Assembly (NCBI GenBank): GCA_002633025.1
Contig: NMRB01001052.1
Coordinates: 73,326 to 137,325, forward strand
DNA from: Notospermus geniculatus
Lineage: Eukaryota > Nemertea > Pilidiophora > Heteronemertea > Lineidae
DNA: 64,000 bases
Direction of reading: 5' to 3'
The translations under genes and the position numbers were made by a program. The stretch's first letter is position 1. The number at the start of each line of letters is the position of its first letter. Of this stretch, positions 52,834 to 63,548 are shown piece after piece. The notes beneath the pieces were generated by a model that saw nothing but the letters and a program-made list of their open reading frames with translations, was not told the DNA's origin and did not search any database.

Positions 52834-55423
52834 ATTGGAAACCTCTGATGAGCAGATGCTCAAACTTGCTGCACTGCACCACTCTGTCTTTGGAGGTCAT
52901 GGTAGTTAGCCTCAATTTTGCTGGCTTTCTGTGAGTGTCCAGCGACTCTCCACTCTGTCGCAGTATGAAAGTTGTGTCTGACTGCGTGTCTAAAAGTGCA
53001 TACACGAGGAATTCTCTGTCTGGGTTCTCTGTGCAGGATAACCATACTGGGACCACCATGGAAGTCATTCCTTCTCTATTGTTCTCCTCGGACACACCCT
53101 CGCATCTCGCTGTTTCTACAGAGGTTACCTTGGCATTGGCTGATTTCCCTGCTTCTGATTGTTTCTCAGTACCAGTACCCTTTTCCTTGTCGATTTTCCC
53201 TTTGTCTTTATTATTTGATTGTTCCCTCTCTTCATGAAGGCAGGTGGGATGTCTTCTTCCGCACTTCTTGCATGTCCTTCTCTCAGGGCAGTTCTTGGAC
53301 CGATGGCCTTCGCTGAGACATCCAAAACAAAGGTTGTTATCTTTAACGAACTGGTGCCGATCGGATGTTGGTTTACTGGCAAGCGCACGGCATTCTGGGA
53401 GAATGTGATTTTCTCGCTTGCAGAATGTGCACTGTCTCTTCACTTTGGCTTCTGTCGCCAGTGTCTTCGCCCCACCTGATTGGCGTTTCTTAGGCTCAGG
53501 CGGCTTATCCCTTTCCTGAGGTTGCTTTAAGGCCTCTGGCGATGTGATTGGGTCACAGGCGATAGTAGCTTCCTCGGTTATGATTTCAACAAAGTCATGG
53601 AATGAGGGATAAGAGGCGGTCTTCTTCTTGGTCTTGCGGGCAATACGTCTCCATCTAGTCACCAACCAATCAGGGAGTCTTAGTAAGAGTTTTTGGTTTT
53701 CCCGGCAATCATTTAGAATTTGCAAATCCTTTATGTCTGTCATCGCAGCTTCACACTGAGCCAGAAAATCCGCAAAGCGTCTCAGTCCTTTTCCATCCTT
53801 GGGGGCAATCTTGGGCCAAGACTCTAGTTTGTTACGAAATGCTTCTGAGATGGAGAATGGGTCCCCATAACGATCTTCAAGTGCTTCCTTTGCTTTGTCA
53901 TAGGCATTTCCACTTTTGAGAAGCAGGTACCCGCTAACTATTTCCTTTGCTGGTCCGCCAACATAACGCCTCAGATAATGGATTCTCTCTTCGGGAGGAA
54001 TTCCTCTGCTTTCAATCAGAGCGGAAAAGGAGGCACGCCAATCTGGGTAGGAGAGGGCATCACCAGTAAATATGGGTGGCTCTGGGACAGGTAGACGACT
54101 TAGATTCACTGATGCTGCAAGGACCTTGGCAATGTCTTCCATGTCGTTTCTTGTAGCTGGTGGCTGCCAAACTGGCACAGTTGGGTTCAGCGAGTAAGGT
54201 TCCTGGTAAGTAGTGTTCGATGTGATGGGTTGGAGACCATTAACGGCTGGAGTCTTCAATGATTCAGCAGCTCTTGGAGGTGCACACTGTGCAATTGTTT
54301 CCATGGGTTTGGTGATCTCTGGGACAAAGGCTGGTGCAGATGAAGTGGGTTCAATGACCTTGGAAGGTACGTCATCTGGGCCTGATGTTGACATCTCTCT
54401 GGGCTGGGGGGCCTTTAGTGATACATCAGCCAGCGTCTTCTTGGGAATGGTTTCTCGTGGAGGGACACCTATCATATCCATTCTAGTAGGCCTGCTGCTG
54501 AGATGAATCTCACTGACACTCCCGTCTTCACTCCATTCGTCACTCTCTTCTTCTTCTTCCTCTAATATCTTTAGCTTCGCTTGTTCTATCTTCAGTTGCT
54601 TTGAAATCTTGTGCTGTTCAATTTCTTTACGTTTTCTCATCATTTCTGCATCTGCCTCGGCACGTCTAGCCTTCTCTTCTGCTTCTTTGCGTGCATTTTC
54701 AGCGGCTCTCTCTGCATCTTGCAAGGCTCTTCTCTTTGATTCCTCTAGTTGCAATTTTCTCAGTTCCTCTTCTCTTTTCGCTTCTTCTTCTTGTGCTTCT
54801 AGTTCTGCTTGGAGGGCAGCTGCCTTTGATGCTATTTCCAACCTCCTGTGGGATGAGGACTTGGATCTTCGTGAGGAGGCTAGGCTTGCAGACTTCTTGC
54901 TTTTGGCAGATTTTGTGCCACCCGCCCTTGTCTCCTTCACAGGCTTAGAGGCTTTCTTCAGCCGTGACGTGATCTTGTCAACCCCTCGACGAATATCGGA
55001 GGGTGGATGGTCTTGGTACATCTCTCTCAGCTGGATGTAAAGCTGATTTATTTCTGTAATTCGATTCTCTATGTCCTTGTTAAAGGTCTCCCTGTCTTCT
55101 GAGCTAAAGTGACCTTCAACCTGGTCTTCAACCTTTTGAACAAATGAACTGTTTTCTTTGTACTTACTCCAGAATGTTGTTGACAATTCAGCCTCTCTGT
55201 TTTCTCTGGCCTTCTCTGTCAGGGTGCGGGTTCTCTCGGACCTGCGCAACTCTGGCTCTTCTTGGCTCTTGCTCTTCTCCTTGTTATCGGTAGCATTGTT
55301 TCCAATGCCTGCTGCGGTATCGGTTGGCTCAATGACTGCATCTGGGACTGGCTTAACGGTGCTGGTCTTGGTGGCCTCGGCACTTGTATCAGTTTCCACC
55401 GACTCATCCATTCTTGTTGACAT
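52834..55423 (-). CDS. BEL/Pao gag and protease start
   Basis: From ATG 55,423, about 863 codons to the insertion. Residues about 1-180 are charged and Ser/Thr-rich. A long Glu/Lys/Arg coiled coil follows (about 190-300), then a Pro-rich linker. A DUF1759-type capsid region (about 445-600) starts LPVPEPPIFTGDALSYPDW. Next are zinc knuckles CTFCKRENHILPEC and CFGCLSEGHRSKNC, then CKKCGRRHPTCLH. The aspartic protease site is ALLDTQSDTTFI. Gag forms the particle and packages RNA. The frame ends artificially in GFQSGA, where the inserted element begins and provides a stop. Confidence 0.93.
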
Positions 55424-56380
55424 GGTGATCTGTAACTCAGATGAACTTAGGGTTGAAATCTATAATTTGGGTGCACACACACACACACTCTCTCTCTCTC
55501 TCTCTAAAAGTAACCTGACCGAGAGCTAAACTCTACTCTGAAAACTCAAAGGCCAAGGTTATGAAAAGTATACCCCAAATGCCAAGAAAGCAACTTAAAG
55601 TGAGACAGACACCATTGCACAATATGTGGAAGGAAAGTGGATTAACTTAGGAACTTACGGCACCAAGGGAATTTAGATCTGACCAGACACATTCATTAAA
55701 AATAACTGGGCCTAGGGGATTGTGCCATCAATACAACAGACTAGTGATAGTTTTGAATGCACTACCAATACGCCTTATCACCTAACATCGGTTGCTGAAA
55801 GAGAAGTTTGTAAGGCATTTATGGTTATGGTACGTAGTAAATGACAGTTCAGAGTTCGTGAGTTTATACACTCAAGAGTTCTCTAGTGTCTGTGTGTCTT
55901 CGCAGATGAGTGTTCTATTTTTGTAGAGTCCGTTGTCACGAGTCGAATTTCCTTCGAGGTCTTCTACATGCATGTACACGCAAAGCTTCTCCTTTGGGGT
56001 GAGAATTTCCTTTGGGCTCGATGAATCAAAGGGCACTTAAGTTACCCTTTTTTATACCACTTATTATCAAGTGTTCCTTGTGAATTTATTGATGCACTTT
56101 ACACTTAACGATTGCAGTCAAGTGAAGTTTCGAATTCGTATCGATATCATCTCAGCTGGCAGTCTGCACAACGAAGTAGAACAGGAGCAGCGTCACTGAA
56201 CTTTCTTACCGTATACCGGTTTCAATAGTTCTCGTTGAGTGTATGATGCAGAGACGTTTCGTGTGATCAAATTTCGTTAAATAAGCGGCATCTCTACTTG
56301 CTCTGTTCTTGAAACGTATTGCGATTTCTTCTAAGTCTCTGTTGGCATGATTGGCACATGGACATGCCACATGTCTTTAC
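55424..56380 (-). other. BEL 5' untranslated region
   Basis: Between the gag ATG and the 5' LTR. Contains a (CA)n/(CT)n microsatellite at about 55,472-55,504. No start-proximal frame. Confidence 0.7.
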
Positions 56381-57245
56381 TGTGACAGCCTCAGTCTCCG
56401 TAGTGCCAAAAACAACCGCAAAATGTCTTTTGTATACTGACATCCCTTTTATTGAGAATATACTGAAAATACATACAAAAGAGTGTCTAAATGATTTGCA
56501 TTACAGAATGATTGTCTAATTTTGTCTAATATAATAAAGGATGTACTAAAATGTATTATCAAGTTTAACATGCAACAATGAGCCTATAGGCTAGCCTAAT
56601 GCTAGGATAAATCAGGGTGCAGTACGAACCATGCACACAATGCATTGGCCTACCATACATAAGCAAACCATGTGGTCACATTGTCCCACAAAAACATCAA
56701 TTATGCCTTCTTTGGCCTACAAATATAAGAAACTATTGCAATCTACATGATCTTGAATAATTGTTCATTTTACCTACCATGTTGGGGCATTGTGGAAACT
56801 AAGGATGTAATTAGAAATTGATGGATTGCTTCTGTGATAAAATTCTGATCCTTTCACATGGAAAACAAAGAGCATACTATCCCTAATTGGGAACTACTTC
56901 TTGGCCAGCACAGGAAGTACTCCTGACATGGCAATAATTCCTATAAGTAAGGTGGAATTTCCTATTTTCTCTATTAAACAACACAATGGACTATAAAACC
57001 ACTGCAATTATTGCAGTAATGCTTAGAAAGAGTAGGTGCTATCCTGGTACTATATATGCTAATCATACTGTAGGTAATTAAGGTGTAAATCGGTCAGATA
57101 TAAACAAACCTTGGTACTTCAATTAGCTGTGCACCAAAACAAAAGGGAAAACACAAAGAGAGGGCAGAAAGGACCTGCACTGAATGTAGGCACAAGTGTT
57201 ATATCAGTAACTGCTAGTATATAATGCAATGATGCGTCTGTTACA
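56381..57245 (-). repeat. BEL 5' LTR (865 bp)
   Basis: Pairs with 46,538-47,414; followed by the CTCAT target duplication. Confidence 0.95.
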
Positions 57246-57250
57246 CTCAT

Positions 57251-58014
57251 AGTAGCCTAATAGCCGGTTCCCTCTAGAGTCCCTTTAAGAACGTTTATTG
57301 GAAGTAAATGGAAATTCTCAGAATATTCCAACTTTATGAGCAACAGCAAAATATACAACTAAAAAATCACCAATTTTTCCGTCTGTTCAACAGCACGTTA
57401 TGGCCGAACTGTTCAACCGATTACTAATTTCTCTACCGATATGGAAAGGTGAGGAATTTTGCTAAACAATGACACTTGTTATAGCTTTCAATGCCAAGTA
57501 TTGATTGAGACACAGCGCCCGAAAAGTGACCACTTCAAGCCCCATTTCTCCTTGCGTGCTATCTGTTCCCCGGGAGCAATCTTCAGATTTAGTTTCATTT
57601 TTCTGAGCAGATGGCGCTGACGATCAAGTCTTTCCATATTTGGAGATTGGTATTTGCATAAGGCGATCAATTCCGGGAATCCTCGTAACACAGCCAATGA
57701 GAGCCAAGTGTCGGTTGCCATATTTGGCAAGCTCGTTAGAGCGTTATCTTATGGCATGTATGGGAATATAGTGAACTTAGCACCCGGGGATTTGCCTGCA
57801 CGGAATGTTGAAAACAAGCCTAAACAACCTATCTTTGGAGCGCTGTATCTCACCTATTTCGGGAAACTAATTCGCCAGACAAGTCTCATGTGGTAGGAAA
57901 AGACTTCAATTTCCGATTAAGACATAGAAACCACGAGAAAATGCTGGGCTGATAGCGTTATTTATTGAAAGAAAGTAGCCAAATTTGCGGTTTTCGAGTT
58001 GTATATTTTTGGTG
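57251..58014. other. Right flank of the BEL element
   Basis: Frames on both strands at 57,488-57,896 were inspected; no family, and only weak splice signals (a GTGAGA donor after AAATAG on the minus strand near 57,858). Possibly an upstream exon or promoter region of a host gene, but unsupported. Confidence 0.35.
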
Positions 58015-58155
58015 TTATATATTTTTGGCAACAGTGTAGTACCCCCCCCCCTTTTTAATATGGGGGAATATAGGTTCTGGAGCACATTGGTAGACCCACC
58101 AGGACAGATAGGTACCAGGACACATAGGTACCGGGACACATAGGAATGGACCCGT
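58015..58155 (-). repeat. Dispersed repeat family G, copy 2
   Basis: Reverse complement has CCTATGTGTCCCGGTACC twice and CCCCCATATT followed by a poly-G run; compare 44,855-44,975. Confidence 0.65.
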
Positions 58156-58460
58156 CTCTCGGTCACCCAGCCGCTGTTGTGAATCTGATGGGGAATCGCA
58201 AGAGCAGCTGTATGGAAGAAAATTGAGCCGGCTGCGCGAGACTGCCGAGATCGGAGAGGCGGAGGACGGCCATATCCATCCTGAAACATCTTTTAACTTG
58301 TGATCCAAATCCCTGTGGGTTGGTCTGATGTTATCATGCAGCTGGTCGAAGCGGCTCCCGTCGTGGCCTTACAGTTATAACATAACAGAGACAGTTTCGA
58401 TGTATTATGTGCATTAAGTAAATGGGGACCCTAGCTCGAAAGAGGACAGCACACCGAAAC

Positions 58461-58785
58461 CAGGTGTAACGTTTTTCAGTGTGGCCATTTTTCTGTGTGA
58501 TTCCCATTGTTCGCAACACACTGGGAAACAGACTCGCTGTTTCTCTGTGTGTCGCCCATTGTCAAGTCGCCGCTTATTCCGTCAATCTATTGTAATCACA
58601 CTGACCCACGGGCCTCACTGAAAAACGTCAGTGAGGCCCGTGAGCCAGTGTGACAATACAATAGATTGGCGGCGACTGGACAATGGGCGACACACAAAGA
58701 AACAGCGAGTTCGTTTCCCCGTGTGTTCCGAACAATGGGAATCACACAGAAAAACGGCCTCACTGAAAAACGTTACACCGGTCCT
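58461..58785. repeat. Large near-perfect palindrome (family C, copy 3)
   Basis: AGGTGTAACGTTTTTCAGTG at the left and CACTGAAAAACGTTACACCG at the right; centre GGGCCTCACTGAAAAACGTC next to GTGAGGCCC. The arms include ATTCCCATTGTTCG, AACAGACTCGCTGTTTC-type and GTCGCCGCTTATTCCGTCAA sequence. Family members at 5.8 and 13.5 kb. Confidence 0.88.
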
Positions 58786-58799
58786 TATACAATGGTCGC

Positions 58800-58985
58800 T
58801 TTTTGTGTGGGAAATTGATCAGGACAAGTGTAACATAGTGAGTGCTTCTGTATCTCAGTGTTCCCCAACAATAGACGGGGCCTAGAATGGTTGTTGTTGG
58901 GTTAGTTGCCGCTAAATCCGTCAGGAAGGAAACAATAAGAAAAACACAGAAATACGGGGAACACTGATCGACGTTACACCGGGTT
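58800..58985. repeat. Second inverted repeat adjoining the palindrome
   Basis: AAGTGTAACATAGTGAG...CAGTGTTCCCC pairs with GGGGAACACTGATCGACGTTACACC. Related termini to family C. Confidence 0.7.
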
Positions 58986-59106
58986 GTCATTTTTATTTCA
59001 ATCGTTTTAACCACTAGTGACACCTATTCAGACAGTAAACTAGGGTCCCGTTGTTCCTGAAGGCAGTAATACAGATGTATGTAGCATTGAATGTGTTCGT
59101 TTGGTC

Positions 59107-59258
59107 TCAGGCCCCCTTCTCCTGGACGATCTTGAGCACGCGATCATCGAGCTGGGACGGGAGGATGCGGTGGAAGTGAAGCCGTCTGTCCGTTTTGTAG
59201 CTGTCGTCGTTTGGTGCGAGGGACTTCAATCTGCCGCCCTCAACTCCAAGAAATCGCT
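59107..59258 (-). CDS. Unrecognised gene, terminal coding exon F
   Basis: Acceptor CCCTTGATATTCCAG; 50 codons ending QEKGA then TGA. AATAAA on the minus strand at 58,997-58,992, about 110 bases downstream, fits a polyadenylation signal. Confidence 0.65.
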
Positions 59259-62200
59259 CTGGAATATCAAGGGGAAAGTCCGTATATATACATTTATTGT
59301 ATACCACGTTATGTTGAGTGGGTTCTCCGTTTTTCCCCGAGACCACAGCTCCCCAGTGCCCAGATTGTCGTCCCCATTCGTAACACTTCAGGTCTTTCCG
59401 TCATTCTTCGGTTACGAGCTCTAAGTCTACTCGGAACCCGGACTCGAACGTTTAGCGGTGATTCACCTTTTTTCTAGTCGGGTTTATAACCGGGAGGTTG
59501 GGGAACTCCTCTCCAATACCAGATTGAGGCCTACCGCGATATATTCTGAATACCTACCCCTGTCTTCTGTACATCTCAATACGACCGAGGCGCCCTCAAC
59601 TGTGCGCAAGAAGAAAAGTGTGGGATCTGGCCGAGAAATATTTTTTCTCTGTAGTTGCTGTTCGAGTTCTTCAGAAAAATCCTAAAACAAAATGGGTTTT
59701 TATCAAGTCCGAAGCGAAGCTACGCAATCCGAACTCACTTGCACTGAATTGGTAGTGTCGGCTACACTCTTCGCCGAGACTTCCTCACACCACACACTGC
59801 TTTTACAAGCATCGATCAAGAAATTTATTCGTCACCAATGCTCAACATCCTCCCACAACAAGGGTTTTACATCGCTCGTCTGCATCTTCCATCCACTCAC
59901 GTGAGTTTGTGTGTGCGAGGTGGTGGATGAAGAAGAGTAAACCTCTGCCGTGGAAGGATAGACTCGGGACCCAGTCGTTGTGTCGCTCCGGCGCCGCGCT
60001 ACACTCCACAAACGACTGGGAAAGCAAGATGCAAATCAGCGGCTAGCGCACCGACAACAACAACGGATATGAATGAGTTCAGCTACTCAGAAAGTGCGTC
60101 TTGAACGGCCGTCGGCTGTTCGTTGCAAGATGCCAAATCAGCTGATTCACCGGAACTTTCTTCGAGGTCAAGGACGGTATCCTGGTACCTAAGTTCGATG
60201 CTGTGTGCGCTAAGCAGTAGGCCTACTTACGGATTTATCAATATCCTGCTGTGAGGTTGAAAAGTTACGGGCGAGAGGCTCTGGTAAATTACATCATCCA
60301 CAGAAATAACAACCAATCAAAAGTGTGCCAGATTTTCTCTAGTAGATTGCTTTCGGGCAATTTCATTCGCCGAGATGGGCGCTGTGGTCATCGGTACGCT
60401 AGCCGCTAATTTTGCATCTTGCTTTCCCAGTCGTTTGTGGAGTGGAGTGCGGCGGCCGGAGCGACACAACGACTGGGTCCCGAGTCTATGGAAGGATGAT
60501 TAAAGCACCATTGCCACTTTCTGTCGACAGCCGGCGCCACCGGTGCCATTCTCCAATACTGTAGTTAAGCCTTTCGCCCCAGTGTTGGAGAATGTATGAT
60601 TACACCACAATGCACGTAGTAGCATGCGTAGTTTACCAAGTCGTCAATAGAGGTCTCCCTTAACGCGGGTAGGTGTAACGCAGGATTGGGAAGCAATACT
60701 GTGGTCCTTTAATCAGCGACTGTCGCATGTCATGGCGCAACTCACCATGACATCAGCGTTACTTGGTTTTCTCCGGCCTGCCCCGATGGCCTTTTCACCG
60801 CCCTTGTCACAGAATGGAAGTTTAATAATCATAGGTCGGACCACATCTTCTGTCTTCAAGCTCTCAATGGCTGATCCTCGGTAGGTGCCGTTGTAGAGGT
60901 CAATTTTGAAGAAATCTGCAAAATAAACACGTGCTATTAGGCCTACACGCCTTTGGCTATGTTTTTATGGCGGAATCTACAGATGAGCCACACTGGGACG
61001 AGTGCACGTCTCAAGAGAAAACAAATGACTGATTAATTTGAAGATCAAAACCAGTATATTAGTCTCGGTCACCCAGCCGCTGTTTCGAATCTGGGGATCG
61101 AACAAGCGTCTGGGTCATAACGTCGCTTTTTCTGTTACGAGCAGACCAAGATCCTGGTCTGGATGCTGATTGGCTAATCAGGGACAGAGCTAGTCATTCA
61201 TTCTCATCCACCGATTCCTCCCATTTGAAAATCACAATCCGGCTGCTGATTGGGCAAGAGAAGTGATCATGTGACCNGACACCGTTTTTTGCTGCCTGCT
61301 TAGTCTCGGTCACCCAGCCGCTGCTTCGAACCTGGGGATCCGATAAGTTTGTGTGTAGCAGTAGGCCTACTGCGGAACAAAACAGCTGGTAGCGCGCGAC
61401 TACCTTTGCTAATCGCACACGACGCCCGACACTCTTATCCTTTGATTACGTGACCGAAGCGTATAGTCATTCTGATTTTGGTACTTACATCCGGGTAGCT
61501 CTTCCTTCTTCATATTCAGGCCATGCCGGATATCGATGCTTTTACCGTCACTGAATAAATAGGAGTCTTGCATATCAGAGTCCCACGCGGGCAACTGAAA
61601 GATCCATTCGTGAGACTTGTAAATCGTCTGCAGGTCTCCCACAAAAACGCGAGAGTCAGTTGTGTCATCATCAGATTCTGCAGTAGCCGTATGCTGTCGA
61701 CTGATTGTTGCTGTAATATCCGTCAGGTTTCCTGAAAGTTAGAGTGGACAAACAATGTGATCACGTTCCGGTATGAAACAGTAAATGTCACCCAGAGAAA
61801 ACATTGTTGACCGAGGTAGAGGTGGTCAAAGTGGTCCGTAATAAAACCTATTCATCTTCACTTCTTATGGGTTATTCTGTTACGTAGAAAACTACGTCCT
61901 AGTTGACAATTTCATTGTGACCATATCACGACCTTGCCTTTCTATAAGCTATTGTACATGTATTTTTAAAATAACGTTAAGGAAACACCCCCGTCCCCCT
62001 CATCTTTACAGCCCCAAACGATCTCACATGTCCGAGCCCTGGAAAGCTCCCGCAATCCACTACGTCATCAAGTGATGAGCGCTGCGTCACTGGATCTTGC
62101 GCATTTCCAACTTACCTTCTCCAGCCGACTTGAATGAAACGTTGTGAAAGAGGTCATCATTTCTCACCTCATCATGCTCAAGGAATTTCTGGAAGGCGAG

Positions 62201-63484
62201 ATGAGAGATCTTGTTAGTTTTAAAGCAGGCTCCAAAACCACCTCGCGCTTTGACCAGAAAAAAACATTAAGCAGATAGGCGGACGTTGTAGGAGGAGTTA
62301 AAGGAGACAACAAAATGACAGACGAACTGCGTCCATGGCCGGAGACTGATTCATCCTCACAATGACAGACGAACTGCGTCCATGGCCGGAGACTGATTCA
62401 TCCTCACAAGTATTCTGACCGTCCTGTGGTCTGTGTTGAGAACGCTGCCCTAAATTGTTCCTTTGTTGCAAGCTCTGGGAAGCAGACAACATGGGATAAG
62501 ACTTACAAAACTAGAGCGCCATCCAGGACAATACATCATTTCCTCACAAAACTTTAATTTTTCAAAGAAGGTCGGTCCGTTCATCCCGCATGTCGGTTCT
62601 CCGGATATTTCCTTGAATACATAACCTTCTCTGCAAATTAAGAAATACGTGGATGATTATGTTGATGAAACTGATTGGCAGGTGTAATAGAATCTGATGC
62701 CCCCGATACAGGATGTCTCCCAACAATACATTTACGGATTAACCCGTCATCATTGAATTGGACTCTAGAGAGACCCAGACCCTTGCCTTGATACAAATAC
62801 AGGGGGACATCAGGAAGCGGAGGCATTCATTCTATCACGGTGGCACCCGCACACCCGACTAGCTCTACAAAGCCGGTGTAGCACAGTGCGGAAAGCTCGT
62901 GTGCTACCTCGTGTCCACCTCAACTCTACGAGTTTTATGTCCATGACAGGGCTTACCAATACGATTTCCAATCTCGGAGGCAGGAATGTACGTGTACTCA
63001 CTGCAAACTTTGAATGCATGTTTTCCTTACCTCGCGTTTAACTGCCAAAGTCGGCCACCCTTGTGCACGTGTTGGATCATGTGACAGAAGACTGCCGGCT
63101 CGACTGGCCGGAGTTGTGTGTTGACCTGCTCCAGGAGTTGACAACTTCTGATTATCATACCCCAAAATTCGCCGCCGTCCTCCTTTATGACCAACGTTGC
63201 ATTAAGATGTTCCGATATACGAGCCTCAGTCGCTCTCTCCATTTCGTCCAATGAGGTGTCGTGGTATCCGCTGTCGTTCAGGGAAGATGGCGGTGACGTC
63301 GGACTCGTGCATGCGGTTCCCTCGCTTGTCTCAGAAGACGACGATATGGAGGACTTTAAGGAAACATTCATGGTGAAATGATGTTGCGTTGACAGGTGAT
63401 CGAAGGTTCGAAAGTAATGTCCCGAAGTCTCTTGCGGCCTTCTTAATCTCAGGTTTCCGTCAAACTCGGTCACTCTCTGGTCGT
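59107..63484 (-). CDS. Unrecognised six-coding-exon gene
   Basis: Minus-strand coding exons: A 63,484-63,031 (ATG at 63,371); B 62,630-62,507; C 62,188-62,116; D 61,731-61,489; E 60,915-60,763; F 59,258-59,107 (TGA). All introns are GT-AG; phases agree through A-E, and total length from the ATG gives 361 residues. Exon A encodes MNVSLKSSISSSSETSEG, a Ser/Thr/Pro-rich stretch with LNDSGYHDTS, then EFWGMIIRSCQLLEQVN and HVHKGGRLWQLNA. Exon B: EGYVFKEISGEP, FFEKLKFCEEMMYCPGW. Exon D: RVFVGDLQTIYKSHEWIF and SIDIRHGLNMKKEELPG. Exon E: FFKIDLYNGTYRGSAIESL and MIIKLPFCDKGGEK. Exon F: RFLGVEGGRLKSLAPND and LDDRVLKIVQEKGA. No signal peptide or membrane span, so probably intracellular. I recognise no family. 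DSGYHDTS resembles a beta-TrCP phosphodegron (DSGx2-4S), an inference only. The frame is open upstream of the chosen ATG to an acceptor at 63,485, so a longer N-terminus is possible. E has a second donor (GTGAGT at 60,745), which would need an extra exon before F. Confidence 0.7.
59259..59950. other. Intron sequence, nothing recognised
   Basis: Part of the last intron. No exon-like segment with matching phase was identified, though an extra small exon is possible. Confidence 0.4.
59959..60488. repeat. TIR element, 530 bp, 8-bp target duplication (intron)
   Basis: TAGACTCGGGACCCAGTCGT and ACGACTGGGTCCCGAGTCTA are the inverted ends, inside exact TGGAAGGA repeats (59,951-59,958 and 60,489-60,496). 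Arms of about 95 bp. Eight-base duplications fit hAT or P-type elements. Confidence 0.88.
60763..60915 (-). CDS. Unrecognised gene, coding exon E
   Basis: Acceptor GTTTATTTTGCAG; donor GTAACG (or GTGAGT 17 bases further). Encodes YFFKIDLYNGTYRGSAIESL and onward. Confidence 0.68.
61062..61290 (+). repeat. Dispersed repeat family F, copy 3, plus a fragment at 61,303-61,360 (intron)
   Basis: CAGCCGCTGTTTCGAATCTG, GGGATCGAACAAGCGTCTGG and CAATCCGGCTGCTGATTGGG match 24,508-24,910; the start repeats at 61,303 (GTCTCGGTCACCCAGCCGCT). Confidence 0.85.
61489..61731 (-). CDS. Unrecognised gene, coding exon D
   Basis: Acceptor CTCTAACTTTCAG; donor GTAAGT. 81 codons including DDDTTDSRVFVGDLQ and FQLPAWDSDMQDSYLFSDG. 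Confidence 0.72.
62116..62188 (-). CDS. Unrecognised gene, coding exon C
   Basis: Acceptor CTCGCCTTCCAG; donor GTAAGT. Encodes KFLEHDEVRNDDLFHNVSF. An alternative GTGAGA donor inside would shorten it to seven codons. Confidence 0.68.
62314..62407. repeat. Perfect 47-bp tandem duplication (intron)
   Basis: Two identical units starting AATGACAGACGAACTGCGTC, at 62,314 and 62,361. Confidence 0.9.
62507..62630 (-). CDS. Unrecognised gene, coding exon B
   Basis: Acceptor TTAATTTGCAG; donor GTAAGT. Encodes EGYVFKEISGEPTCGMNGPT and FEKLKFCEEMMYCPGWRSSF. Confidence 0.72.
63031..63484 (-). CDS. Unrecognised gene, exon A with likely start codon
   Basis: Acceptor TTCTTGTCTTTTAG; donor GTAAGG. ATG at 63,371-63,369 is the first Met after the acceptor and starts a Ser-rich N-terminus; the upstream 113 bases are either 5' UTR or more coding sequence. 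Confidence 0.7.
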
Positions 63485-63548
63485 CTAAAAGACAAGAAGT
63501 CCAGAAATGATCAAGCGCACGAGTGACAGACAAACCCAATTGAAGCAA

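Larger units (their letters stand above)
46538..57245 (-). mobile_element. BEL/Pao LTR retrotransposon, near complete
   Basis: Two LTRs (46,538-47,414 and 56,381-57,245) in the same orientation, both starting TGTGACAGCC and ending CTGTTACA on the plus strand. CTCAT is duplicated at 46,533-46,537 and 57,246-57,250. Coding is on the minus strand in the BEL/Pao order: gag, protease, reverse transcriptase/RNase H, integrase. The LTRs differ mainly by indels of 15, 1 and 2 bases and a few substitutions, so the insertion is fairly young. The gag-pol frame is broken by a 1,563-bp element at 51,268-52,830; apart from that no stop was seen. I did not find a clear primer-binding site next to the 5' LTR. 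Confidence 0.95.
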
